Assembly (NCBI GenBank): GCA_035578155.1
Contig: JAPWDM010000007.1
Span: forward strand, 37,856,413 to 37,920,412
DNA length: 64,000 bases
DNA from: Brachynemurus nebulosus
Lineage: Eukaryota > Arthropoda > Insecta > Neuroptera > Myrmeleontidae
Direction: 5' to 3'
The position numbers and the translations under genes are program-made. Position 1 is the stretch's first letter. Every line of letters starts with the position of its first letter. The notes below the pieces were generated by a model that was not told where the DNA came from, did not search any database, and worked only from the letters and a program-made list of their open reading frames with translations. Shown here piece by piece: positions 35,876-47,184 of this stretch.

Positions 35876-36968
35876 TTGTAAATCGATTGGTGTCCCGATT
35901 AGTTGTTATTATTGAAAAAAAAAAAAAAAAACTGAAGACAACAATCATTATTGAAGTACGAACACAATAAATAAAATATTATTACCATATAATTCAAAAT
36001 AGATGATAATTGTTTATACACTTAAATATTTTATACATTTAAAGTTTTCCCGGCACACGGCCATGTTTATTTGAACAAAATGAACATTGAAATTGTATCT
36101 GTTCTGTTTACTTATCATTAGTGAAATTAGATAATCGATAAGATACGTACAGTTTGAGCTCGAACTCGAAAACGAAACTTTTGTTAGAAGACAAGCCGTC
36201 GTCATACGGTGAATATGTACTCGAATATTCTACAATCGAAATAAATTATGCAGCATTTCTAGATTAACTTTTGTTTGATATATGATCAAAAGAAAATCTA
36301 TTACGTTGTGAAAAAGCATTGGAAAATTAATATTAATTTAAGAGGTCGCCACATAAAAAGAAAAAAACAAAAAGAAAATTATTAAGGGGATGTAGACGGT
36401 TTACAATTTAAAGAAAATTATGTAAGCTTGCAAAGAAATACTGACAAACAGTGCGATGAATTCCCTTAAATACATTCATTCAAAATGATGAAAATGAAAT
36501 TATTTGGAAAAAAGAAATTATTTTTCATTTGTACACGGTATTACACTTTTGATTTTTCCGTGATGTGATCTACGGACGAGAAATTTTCGTTTCCTGTGTT
36601 GTTGTTTTTTTTTTTTTTGTTCTTAACGGACACGGACGATAAATGAAAAGAGACGATACGATTTATCATTGGTGTGAGTGAGATGGTGAATTCAATCCCG
36701 AAAAACAATAATATTCCGAACGAGTAATTGAGGATGACACTCTTTCAAACCACTTACCTTAATTGTTATATGTCTATAGTGCTTACAGTAAGCAAGACAA
36801 CAAAATATTATACGAGTCATACATTACACGGTGTTTTGTTAACGTTTACATATAGACGGAATAGATCAATAAATATTCAAAAATGTCGAAAAAATCGCAA
36901 AGAGTTTCGCCATATGCCATTCGGGATAAAAAAATACACCAAGTGCCAAAAATACGCCATTTTCCTAA
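35876..36968. other. AT-rich stretch, no gene seen
   Basis: An A17 run near 35914-35930. An 88-codon ORF at 36728-36994 overlaps the satellite monomer and has no recognisable motif. Confidence 0.4.
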
Positions 36969-37130
36969 ATGCTATAGGCGTTGGAAAAGTTTGAAAATAA
37001 GTTATATTCAGCACGAAAATACTACAAAATTCCTAGGTTAATTTATTTTCATTATCGCCGTTCAGTCGTGCTTACTTTTTCCCTGTAGTCTAGTCAAATG
37101 GATTTTTTTTTATTTCTCATTTTCCTACTC
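36969..37130 (+). repeat. Isolated diverged monomer of the 164-bp satellite
   Basis: A single unit begins GCTATAGGCGTTGGAAAAG, continues AAAATTCCTA, ATTATCGCCGTT and GTCAAATGGATTTTTTTTTA, and so matches the satellite monomer of 17863-21030 along its whole length with many substitutions. It is in the same orientation about 16 kb from the array. Confidence 0.8.
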
Positions 37131-37260
37131 AATTTTGAAACATTATTATATTATAGGTCATTTTCCCTATATTTGGAAATGACTAGTTCACTTTTCTGAC
37201 CTGAGAAGTACCTCAAAAAAATGCTCATGCAAAATTCCATATTCATAGACCCACAGATTC

Positions 37261-37572
37261 GGGGTCATCCATAAAGTACGTCACACTAATTTCGTGATTT
37301 TTTAACCTCTCCGCCGTCGTTGTCACAGTTGGTCATATTTGTGAGACCCCTCTCCCTAATGTCACATATTTTGCAATTTTACATCTAGAAATTATTAAAT
37401 TAAAACAGCACTTCCGAAATTAGTTTTATTTTCAATTAGATTTTTTTTCAATATAATCAGCATCAAATCAAACATTTGAAAAAATTAACAAAACGTCGGA
37501 AATATTTTTAAGTTTTTCGTTAATAGTTCAAATTTGGCATTTTAACACTCAGACGTACTTTATGGATGGTCC
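37261..37572. mobile_element. Small TIR element, about 312 bp, CATCCATAAAGTACGTC ends
   Basis: The left end GGGGTCATCCATAAAGTACG then TCACAC and the right end GACGTACTTTATGGATGG then TCC are inverted repeats over about 20 bp. This end sequence is a common theme in insect genomes. No ORF. Target duplication unclear. Confidence 0.75.
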
Positions 37573-38910
37573 TTTAGTAAGAATTATTGTGTTCCCAGTG
37601 CCCCCACCATTTCAAGTTCTATCGAATGATGATTTAATCAACAGAAAGTTAGCCCGTAAAAATATATTTTAATTTTTAAGTGAAAATTTGACAAATTAAA
37701 CAATTCGCCGATTAATTCTTATGGATTTTACACAAATTTAAAACATTTACAATTAAATACGTAATTTAATTCGAATTTAAAAGTATATTTGTTTAAAACA
37801 TAAACATTCAATATTCAATTGAACACTCGGTTGTTTTAACATATATTTGAATATATACAAACGGACTTACATACAATGTTTGCCTAAGTTCAAACAATAA
37901 CGGAAGATCATTAGAATGAGATAGTACAGATGTAATACATGATATATATGTATAGGGGAACATCGAATAAGATTATCTATAACCATTTGAATAATATGAG
38001 TTGAATTTTAACAGACGAATTGCACAATTTTACCCCACAGCATCCATTTATTAACATGTTATATACCTACATTATTTTACCCGTTTTTAATTTTAATTTA
38101 AACTAGAGGTGTTCTAAATTTTATTTTTAATCATATTAAAAAATTTGTATTTAAATTTCATAATTTAATACAATTCATTCTATTAGTTCAAGCTAAAGCC
38201 GTCCCTACACGCTCAATAATATTGTTGAGAATTTCATATTTTACCACACTATCACTAATACAAATCACAATTTTTTTGTTCTGCTACCAAGGTAGCGCCA
38301 CTGTTGTCTGAAGTGACATATTATGGCAGGAAAATGTATTTTTAGTAGATTTTGTGTAATTTTATCCGACCAATCGGAAAAGAGCAATAGGCCTCCAAAA
38401 ACAGGACGGATAAATGGAAAAATTATTTTTACCAAACCCAGTAAATAACGGAAATTATCATTTCCTTTTTAAATTTAAAAAAAAAAAAACCTAACCTTAA
38501 AATAATTAATATCATTAAAACTGTCCATAAAACGTACAGATATTGAACAAAATAATTCAAACACTACTCTGATCACATATTACAAGCTTCAAAGCTCATA
38601 ATTTAAATTTTAAAGCAATAACATATCAAGATAATCATGGTTTTCGCTACGAATACATGAATTAAAACAAATTTAACTTTAGTTACAAATTTTTAACTGA
38701 TAAAATAACTGATTTTTACTGATATTCTAAATGAATCGATGAAAAAAATCGCTCACATGAGTTAAATTACCACAGTCATTAAAAGAGTAGAAAATTTACC
38801 ATCGTGACGTCATTCAATTTACAAAAAAAAAGTTGTTTAGAAATTTGAAAATAATCGGATATTTTCGGGAGCATCCTCTTCAATTTTAACAACAAAATTA
38901 AAAAATATAT
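37573..38910. other. AT-rich stretch with a single transposon-like end, no gene seen
   Basis: Around 38207-38232 the phrase GCCGTCCCTACACGCTCAA is followed by a near-palindrome CTCAATAATATTGTTGAG, which looks like a lone MITE end; no partner was found. An A12 run lies near 38479-38490. Confidence 0.4.
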
Positions 38911-39390
38911 TTTTATTACTCATGCGGGAGAAGTACTAACTTGGCGCACACATTACTGTACGCAAAATAACTGTTTGCCCACTGTACTCTTCCAAGTGAC
39001 ATACTTTTTTGCGTGCGGAAAGTAACTTTCCACACGCAAATTGACAATAAAACACGCAAAATTTAATCAAAACACGCAAAGCCGCCCTATTAATTTTTCA
39101 TTTAATAAATATTTCATAATTATTTCTATAGAAACCACCAACAAAATAATTTAAACAATATTTAATTCAGAAAAAAAAGACGAACCCTCAAAAATATTAT
39201 TTTAAAAAGTAATAAAAATGTCAAAAATAGTGATAATAATAGAAAAAAGTATGTGGAATTCGTAATAAAAAATAGTATGTGCAACTCGTGCGGGATTGTC
39301 GATTGCCCCACTCAAGCAAATGAGCGCACGAACGTACTCCGCTTTCGTGGGCAATCGACAATTTCCCGCACTTATTGCACAATATACTAT
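38911..39390. mobile_element. Element N1, copy 1 (hairpin-bearing insertion sequence)
   Basis: This 480-bp segment is shared with 56512-56985, where it sits inside another transposon, so it moves as a unit. It begins TTTTTATTACTCATGCGGGA and ends TTTCCCGCACTTATTGCAC then AATATACTAT; the CATGCGGGA / TCCCGCACTT ends are imperfect inverted repeats. Inside are the palindrome TGCGTGCGGAAAGTAACTTT then CCACACGCA (about 39012-39040), ACACGCAAA repeats and a terminal hairpin (39288-39371). No ORF. Confidence 0.75.
39288..39371. repeat. GC-rich hairpin in element N1 copy 1
   Basis: The left arm GTGCGGGATTGTCGATTGCC then CCAC pairs with the right arm GTGGGCAATCGACAATTTCC then CGCAC; the 36-base loop is CA/GC-rich (ATGAGCGCACGAACG). 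Confidence 0.85.
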
Positions 39391-39897
39391 TTCAAATCTT
39401 AAACGTTTTTCCCGATACTGTAACGGTCACTAATATTTCTCCGATATATTCACACACTCTCACAGGCGGATCCGGATAGGTAATTATAATATTGAATTGC
39501 AAGCGAACTTCAATGTCCACATTATTCTCTGTTTGATTAATTGCTAATAATTAGATTGTCAATATTGATGACCTGAATTTAAATGTAATAAAATAATGCG
39601 ATATTGGTAACAAAAGCGCCCGTACTACACCTCACAATACAGTGACAATAATGGGTAATAATTGTAATAAAGTTTGTTCAAATACGTATCGGTTACAAAT
39701 ATATACATATACAATCTATGTACTATTGTTATTACATATGTAATTGTCTGCAATACTGTTGTGAGTAATTAGTTTTAACATATGTGTATATATATAAAAG
39801 GATCGATATTACATTCAGTTACTCTATATCAATATTTTAAGACGTTCTCTGGTAAAGAAATCACCGATATTGGTTGATTTTTTTTTTTTTGACACGA
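39391..39897. other. AT-rich stretch, no gene seen
   Basis: Only plain AT-rich DNA with a T12 run just before the hairpin at 39898. Confidence 0.4.
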
Positions 39898-40050
39898 AAT
39901 AAAAGTTCTAGAATATTCTATTCGACAACCAGCAAGAATGTCTAACTGCACCATCGTTAGTGTCTATTTTTCACTGAACAATTCAACGATGAAGTCGACT
40001 TTTCGATATTTTTATCGGTTGGTGAATAGAATATTCTAGAACTTTTATTA
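39898..40050. repeat. Inverted repeat with heat-shock-element motifs in both arms
   Basis: The 33-bp arms at 39898-39930 and 40018-40050 pair with two mismatches and enclose 87 bp. Each arm includes a three-module HSF site with exact 2-base spacing: TTCTAGAATATTC at 39906-39918 and GAATATTCTAGAA at 40029-40041, with one extra GAA at 40024-40026 in the second. It may be a tiny MITE or a cis-regulatory pair. No TATA box or ORF next to it shows an HSP gene. Confidence 0.75.
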
Positions 40051-41351
40051 AATTCCGCTATTTGATTGCCTTTTCGATAGCGGTTCAGTGGAATTGGACT
40101 TCCTACAGTCAGAAATTACATTTTTCCGCTAAAAATTAAGAGTCGTTCATTAAAGCAACATTCGGTCCCATTATTTAGATATTTCATTTCGACGATCGTT
40201 GATTTTCAACAACGATACAAATGATTGAAAACCATTACTTCAAAAACAACGTCACAATTTGTAAACCATTATATCGATTCTGATAATTTTCATTATTGTA
40301 AAACGAAATTATGGAAATTATGTTCTATTTTCAATATTTCTAAATAAATACTCGCGCTTTTACTTTGATTTGTTACAAATAATATAATTAAAGTTTTGAG
40401 GTTATAAACACTGACATTGACGTTTGTTTGTTTATTGGTTTGTTTTCAAATTGTGACGTCATTACAGTGAGCCGTTTTATGTGCAAATTTTTTCATTTAA
40501 AATTAAACACTTATTTTTTGACGATTTTTACAAAAATTTAATAATTTTAAAAAAAAAGTCCATCACGAAAAGACTACTTATTTAAATCTTCTTAAAGACG
40601 TGTTTAATTCTTTTTACATTTTCCGTTAAAATAATTAATTTTTTTTTACTTTGATAATATTTGACAAAAATATATATTCACTGTCGTCCTCCATTAATAA
40701 TTTTCACGTTCCTGAAAAAATTGTAAAAAATTATGAAAAAAAAAAAAAAACGAAGAATGTCAAAATTAAATTAGCAACTTAGACATTTTTTGTATAATTA
40801 ATAAAAATGAGTGAACAAAACAAATTAGCGGCCACCGTCATCGTCTGGCCCACCTAGGCAGACTATACCACACGAACAATAAAGATAATAAACGTGATAT
40901 AGAGATGAGATAAAAACGTTTGTTCAGATGAATGTAATTTAATTATTATTGGGTATTATACGCACCATACTGTATCAGCCATATTGTACCGTGGCCGCTA
41001 TACCGGTGAGAAATTATACGGAAAGCCGTTATTAATATAACTTATTTTGCATCCGCACAAAAAAAAAACTCTGACCGTACCAATGTTTAATGTTTGCAAT
41101 GTTGTACGTTTCGAACGTATTTCGACTGAGAATAACAAACAATTTGTGAGTATTAAAAAAAGTGTTGATTAAAAAACTACAACATTCGAAAGAGGACGAA
41201 TCTTTTAAATAGTGAACTGCTTTTCTCTGATGTCAGCGATCCATATACTTATAGTGCCAAGTTAAGACACTATTAGGTTTCGAGCTTTAAGAACATCTTG
41301 TCAAAAGGAAATTTTAAAATTCGAAACATTTACGAAATTATAGCTATGTAT
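40051..41351. other. AT-rich stretch, no gene seen
   Basis: A-rich runs at 40736-40750 and 41059-41068. No ORF above 60 codons, no repeats recognised. Confidence 0.4.
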
Positions 41352-41914
41352 TTAAGGTACCATCACAGTGTGATTCTGCCGAAAAATAGTCAATTTTCAC
41401 AATTTTTTTTCGAACGGATAGGATAGGGGAATGGGGATGAATTTTTTTTACGATTAATTCCATTTTTTGGCAATATAAAAATTATTTTTTATATTATAAT
41501 TTTTTGAAAAAAGTGTCTTTAAAAAAGGGCGAAATTTGGTGCCTACGATTGCGGTCGCAGTTTTTATCTGAAAAAAAAAACTCAAATAAATTTTTTTTCT
41601 TTTTTCTAGAGCTTTTTTTTCTTTGAAATTTGAAAAAATTGCGGTGGTTTGAATAAAAAATATAAAATTTTTTACAGTTTTCCATGTGAAAAAATAGGAA
41701 GATTTCAAAAAGAAAGCTCCCATTTTTAAAGACGCTTTTTTCAAAAAATTATAATAATTATAAAAAATAAATAATTAAAATATTTTTGTTTTGTTAAATA
41801 GCGGTATTAATCGTAAAAAAATTTCACCACCATTCCCCCATCCTATCCATCTGAAAAAGAAAAATTGTGAATATTAACTAGTTTTCGGCTAATCACACTG
41901 CGATGGTAACTTAA
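41352..41914. mobile_element. TTAA-flanked foldback MITE family P3, full copy
   Basis: The element proper is 41356-41910 (555 bp) between TTAA at 41352-41355 and 41911-41914. TIRs are GGTACCATCACAGTGTGAT and ATCACACTGCGATGGTAAC. Inverted similarity continues far inward: GGATAGGATAGGGGAATGG faces CCATTCCCCCATCCTATCC, and AAAAAAGTGTCTTTAAAA faces TTTTAAAGACGCTTTTTT, so most of the element can fold back. ORFs on the minus strand here (41454-41744) are by-products. Confidence 0.9.
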
Positions 41915-43824
41915 AGTCACCCAAAAATGATACTCGACCATATGGACTGTCGATATCTATTACAGGTATAAATTTTGAAATTTTTTCGAAAACTTTAAAC
42001 GTTTTTCTTTTTTCGAAACGACTTGATCGACATAAAATTTCAAAATCTGTTGAACTGACTGTCGTCAAATTTGGTATAAACATATAACAGATACAAAGGA
42101 TGAAAGATTGAGAGGCAAGGAATCCAAGATTTGGCGGAATCGTTTCAACACTGCTAAATAAATGCCGGATACGAATGAAAATGATACGGTACACAATTAT
42201 CTAATTTTAATTTCCTATTCACATTTGCAGCCCCCATTAAATTTTTTTTATAATTTAAAATGTTGAATAACTAATTACTCTAACAACGGTACTCCACGTG
42301 TTAACCTTACCGTGACATTAAAAAAGTGTGGGAAACCCATGCGCTTGAAGTAAAACTACTTCCTACATCTTTTTATATCCTGAAGCGTTGTTCCTGAACT
42401 TTTTTCCATTTAGAATTAATTTCAATTAATATTACGCGAACCGGTTCAAGTTTATTGAGAGAAAACTCTAGACGGTTTTTTTTTTTAATTTTTATAGTTT
42501 TGATATTGCTTCAAACAAAATCATTGGAAAGAGTTTTACTTAGATCAAGTGTTAAATTAAGTGATATTTTTTTGGGATACATTGACGAAATATGAAAGGT
42601 TGGCATGACTATGAGGGACGAGAAATAGGAACGGGGTGAGTACTCTCTAGAAACGAGTAAAATCTTAATTGTATTTTGAAAAATAATTCCTTATATGGAC
42701 TTATGGAATTTTTAAATTATTAATTAGATTTAAAGTGACTCGATTACAAGAAATTTTCCAAGTTTAGAATTTGAAATTTTAGTATATTATAGAAAAAGAT
42801 ATGATGCATTCACTGACACCATTTGAATAATTTCTGACATCTAGTAAATGCAAATGTATGATCAGAGGTGGATTAGAGGTATATATTTAAGTAAATTGTG
42901 TCATTAAAAACCAACTTTAAGCTTTAAAAAATTGAAAATTATTTTCTTTTCTGTATTCGGATCATTAAAAATTAATATTTGCTTAATATTGGACGTTAAT
43001 TTATTGTAATAAAGAGAAAAAAAACTATAAAAATGTCATTTTATACTAATACACCCATAATATATTTGTGTACGTGTTAGTTATTATGTGTGCGTACTTC
43101 TCAACTACCCGAGTCAAATTCATTACTTTTAAAATTATTAAAATTAGAAGATTGAATAATAATCAAATATTAATACTGTTACATGTTTTATAAAATTTAA
43201 CTTATTTTTCTACACAGAAATTATATTTATTTATAGAGAAAAAAAATTGACGTTGTAATTCATTCGTCAGTAGTAATCGATTCACCCAAAATAATATACA
43301 ATCATATCAAGTACGCCAATGAATAGTCCGTAGTTCGAACTTCTTTAATTATGGTCTAGTACAGTTTCACTGTAGACCGGTTACGTTTAACTACATTAAA
43401 ATTTGTATTTTAAATGACTGTTCTATTATGTAGGCATATGTCATTCAATTTCCTGGCGTAGATTGTCTGGTGACATTTACACTATTATCGGGTATGCGAT
43501 TTTTATTATAAATTTCCTTTCTGATATTTATTTTACCTCATTTCAGCGCCGGTAACCTTTACCAACCATTCATTTCTTCTAATTTTAATATATTCACATT
43601 TACCCTCGAAATAAATAAATAAATATTATCAGAATATCCCACGCGGCTATCTAAAAATATAAATAAAGGAATAAATAACATATAATGTTATTTAAGGATA
43701 TTGTCTAGTGTAGATTTAAAAGAAATTTCTGAATAAAATCCCAATTCAGGTTTCCGTCAGGAAAATTCAGCTGTTACGGCAGGTGGTAAACGGGTTCATG
43801 CATCCATATTGAAATTTTTAATTT
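41915..43824. other. AT-rich stretch, no gene seen
   Basis: The first 280 bp holds a 101-codon minus ORF (41889-42194) that starts inside the MITE and resembles degenerate repeat sequence (CAAATTTGGTATAAAC). The remainder has no recognisable features. Confidence 0.4.
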
Positions 43825-44695
43825 TTAAGGGAGGAGTTCAAATAAAAAAGCAACTTTTTTATTTATGATTATTTTGCTTGTTGAATTTTTTTTTCAAATT
43901 AGGGATGGTTTCAAATAGAAAATTTTATTTTTGAAACATTCATTACTCTTCCCTGTGGGGGGAGGGGGCCCTTTTTCACAAGTTTTTAAGCGTTTACAAG
44001 GAACGCCATATCTCAAAAAGTAATGAATATTTTTTAAATATTTTTTATTATTTTATTCTTAAAGAACCTGTGCATAAAGCTGAGTATGGGTTTCAGGTAA
44101 TTTTAAAAATTAACTATAAAATTATAATCCCAAAGTTCTAAAAATTATAAAACCCAATTTTTTATTAAAAAAAAATGTTTAAAATGTGTACAATTGTTCA
44201 AATGGAAAAAGCATACTTCACTTTATGCGCAATATGTTTATGATCAAAATAAAAAAAAATTAAGTCTCTATCTTTTCTAGAACTTGCGATATGATTTTCC
44301 TTGTCGGGAAAAACACAACTTTCGGGAAACGGTAAAAAACAAAAATAATAACAAAAGAAGCGGTTTACTCACTGTTTATTAAAACGTCTACAAAGGCATA
44401 CAAATAAAAGAACATTAATCTCAGTGCATACTATAACTCGTGTACACACCAAAACTAAATATTACTGATCAAATCGCAAGGGGGGGGGGGGGGGCGAGCG
44501 TTATCTGCAAAGGAGCAGCAACTTGGCTGTGCAGCGGCTCACAAATAAATATTTTTCTACTTGAAAAACAAATTTTTTGGCCATGTTTTATATATCACCG
44601 TGTTTGTAAAGAACCACAGAACAAAATAAAAACAAAAAACGAGATTTGAAAAAAATTAGTTTATTAGCCGTTTCTGGCGTGAACTCCCCCCTTAA
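43825..44695 (+). mobile_element. TTAA-flanked MITE family P1, copy 2
   Basis: The element proper is 43829-44691 (863 bp), with TTAA on each side (43825-43828, 44692-44695) and the same ends as copy 1. It aligns with 10512-11368 throughout; differences are substitutions, small indels and a G15 run at 44480-44494 where copy 1 has GAGGGGAGG. Its right TTAA is only 10 bp from the start of another MITE (44706). Confidence 0.9.
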
Positions 44696-44705
44696 CCACT
44701 TTTAT

Positions 44706-45040
44706 GGTACCATCACAGTGTGATCGGACGAAAAATAGTCAATTTTCGCGATTTTTTTCGGATGGATAGGATGAGGGAATGGGGATGAATTTTTTTTACG
44801 ATTGATACCACTATTTAACATTAGAGAAATATTTTTTTTATTCAATTTTATTTATTTTTTATAATTATTATAATTTTTTGAAAAAAGTGTCTTCAAAAAA
44901 GAGCGGATATTGGTGCCGACGATTGCGGCCGCAATTTTCATTTAGGAAAAAAAAAATCAAATAGATTATCAATCTGTAGGTAAGCCGCTATGTACCTATG
45001 GGAGCTTTTTTTTTGAAATCTTTTTAAATTTTTCTTGGAA
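44706..45040 (+). mobile_element. MITE family P3, truncated copy next to P1 copy 2
   Basis: Begins GGTACCATCACAGTGTGAT and follows the left half of the full copy (GGATAGGATGAGGGAATGG, GTGCCGACGATTGCGGCCGC) to about 44960, then a rearranged end with GGGAGCTTTTTTTT and GAAATCTTT. The right TIR is missing. No TTAA is at its left edge (TTTAT instead). Confidence 0.75.
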
Positions 45041-46895
45041 AGCGCACTCAAGCATCAAATTGTAATACTGGATCGTTCTATCTACTATTTTCACAATCTA
45101 AATCAAACGAACATGTACCTACAAACTTATAAGATTTCCAAACACAAAAAATGTGACCAAACAACCTATATTAATTAAAAATTAATTTGTTCATGTTCGG
45201 AAACTCGATCGGAAAACAAAGAAAAACGAACTGTGACATTTCGAGAAATATTGGACGAGAAAAATATTTTCAATTTTATTGGCACGACGTGAAAGAGCGT
45301 CTTGATGAAATATAGTACAAACAGAAGACAATATACACATTTCGGTGACATGACGCGGGACAGAGGGAGGTGTACCGGTGTGATTGGTTTGATAGATTGA
45401 CTATTGGCGGGACACGGAACCATCAAATGAATGCAGCAGTGCTAACGGACATGGGTCATACCGGGCGGAATGGTGTATGGTGTGTAGCACCACGGGCGCC
45501 ATGAAAACCACTTGACTTTCCGCATGAACGGTTATAAATTTCGACGAAAGTAGCCTCTGTCACTTAAATGTCATGACAAATAAATCAATTATACTTAAAA
45601 ACATTAACGAAATTAATACATTTGATTACGCCAATCAGTTGCGCTGTCGTTGATACTTTTCCGTCTCATTTGATAATCGTATTTATTTCAATTTGATATT
45701 TGTGGATATGTTTATAAATATTTATATGTCCCCTTGTTTATCAGTCGTCAAATTATTCGAAATAAACATGACGATCGGTAATGTTATTTTATTTTTATAC
45801 GATGAACTCTCGTATTTAAGAAAATGTCACAACTGGAGAGCTATTTTTGAAATTTATTATATAATATTATTATTAGTTTCAAAACAAACAGCAAAAAAAA
45901 TATATTTTTGTAAGTTGATAAGTATGCACAACTGTGACAATGGTGCTCTGTCGGCGAAATTTATTACTACTTCAAGAACTTAGAAAACGCCCTGGTTTCA
46001 TTTTTCTTAAGTTACTTTTACAGAAAGAATGACCCCGAATTTCATTCATTTCGTAAACCTGATGAATTTTATTCCAGATGAGACATGAAGTCTCAGAAAG
46101 TTTCAGAGATATGATTAGTCAAACTTGTCGCATGGTTTATGTGAAATTTCCCGCCAATATCTCATGAAAGCAATAAATTATTGCTAAAGCAACATAATTC
46201 TAAAACGTGGTCATTAAAAATTATAGCTTTGAGAAAATTCTTATAACGAAAGTGAAATGGCGGTTGCTTTGTTTTGGCTGTCGGTCTGATCATATTTCTC
46301 TTCCTGAGAAGCTTTTTTACAGTAAAAATTTTTGAAATTTGATTGTGAGTTACATGGAAAGAGCGACCTCAAAAACTTTTAACTAACCGTAAATCATCCT
46401 TATGTCCCCACTATTCCCACTATCTTTCGAAAAAATTTAAGAAATTCGTAGCCAAATATTTTTCATAACCTTTACAAGAGATAAGATTGGAAATTATTGG
46501 TTTGCATATATTTTATTTTCTGCTAATTTTGTAGTTCTAATAGTATCAAAAGTGAAATGGACGATAGTAAAAACCTTTAACAGTTCCCAAAATTTCCCTT
46601 TCTAAATATAACCCAGAAAACAATGAAATTTTGTCGACTCTGTAAAAAAACAGTAAAAATTAGATAAAAATTCTCTATTACGAAAATACTGTTTAATTTT
46701 TCATCGACTCTAAAACAAGCGATTTCGTTACATATACTCTCGTCTAGGTGTTTTATTGAAGCTGATATAGCTGAAGTGTTCGATTGAAACACAATGTCTA
46801 TCTCTCGAATTGGTAACAAATTGGGCTCAATACAATAAATTCTCAAGAAGTTTCCATCTCTCTTTATTCTTTATCGACACACACATGAAGCGTAC

Positions 46896-46899
<4 letters not shown>
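45041..46899. other. AT-rich stretch, no gene assigned
   Basis: Contains ORFs of 83-96 codons (45175-45426 minus, 45693-45983 plus, 46577-46846 minus) without recognisable motifs. A GC-richer patch at 45426-45510 (CATACCGGGCGGAATGG, GCACCACGGGCGCCATG) is unexplained. Confidence 0.35.

Positions 46900-46971
<72 letters not shown>
46900..46971. repeat. (TA)n microsatellite
   Basis: 72 bp of uninterrupted TA alternation, 70 bp upstream of a reverse-transcriptase-like fragment. Confidence 0.98.
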
Positions 46972-46972
<1 letters not shown>

Positions 46973-47039
46973 GTTGTATGATCATTGCCTGTCCAAAGAG
47001 AAAGTTTTTAAAAGTTATTTGCTGCAAACACTCGATTCC

Positions 47040-47184
47040 TGGGTATACACAACACAAAAAGGACAAATCATTAATACAGGTTGTCCACAAAATAAACTGT
47101 AAAATGTTATCGTTTACTCTGGGGGTACTACAAGGAGTTGTCTTAAGACCATCACTGTTTTTATTCAATATAAAATGGATATGA
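47040..47184 (+). pseudogene. Degenerate LINE reverse-transcriptase fragment
   Basis: The frame ending at 47184 reads QVVHKINCKMLSFTLGVLQG then VVLRPSLFLFNI. This matches the core RT segment of Jockey/CR1-like LINEs, GVPQGSVLGPLLFLIYIND, with Pro-to-Leu and Gly-to-Arg type changes in invariant positions and a stop soon after. The YADD/FADD box and other domains are absent. It is a short, inactive remnant. Confidence 0.5.

Noticed and set aside
41454..42194. 96- and 101-codon minus-strand ORFs
   Set aside because: They overlap the foldback MITE P3 and its flank; Lys/Phe-rich translation reflects A/T runs.
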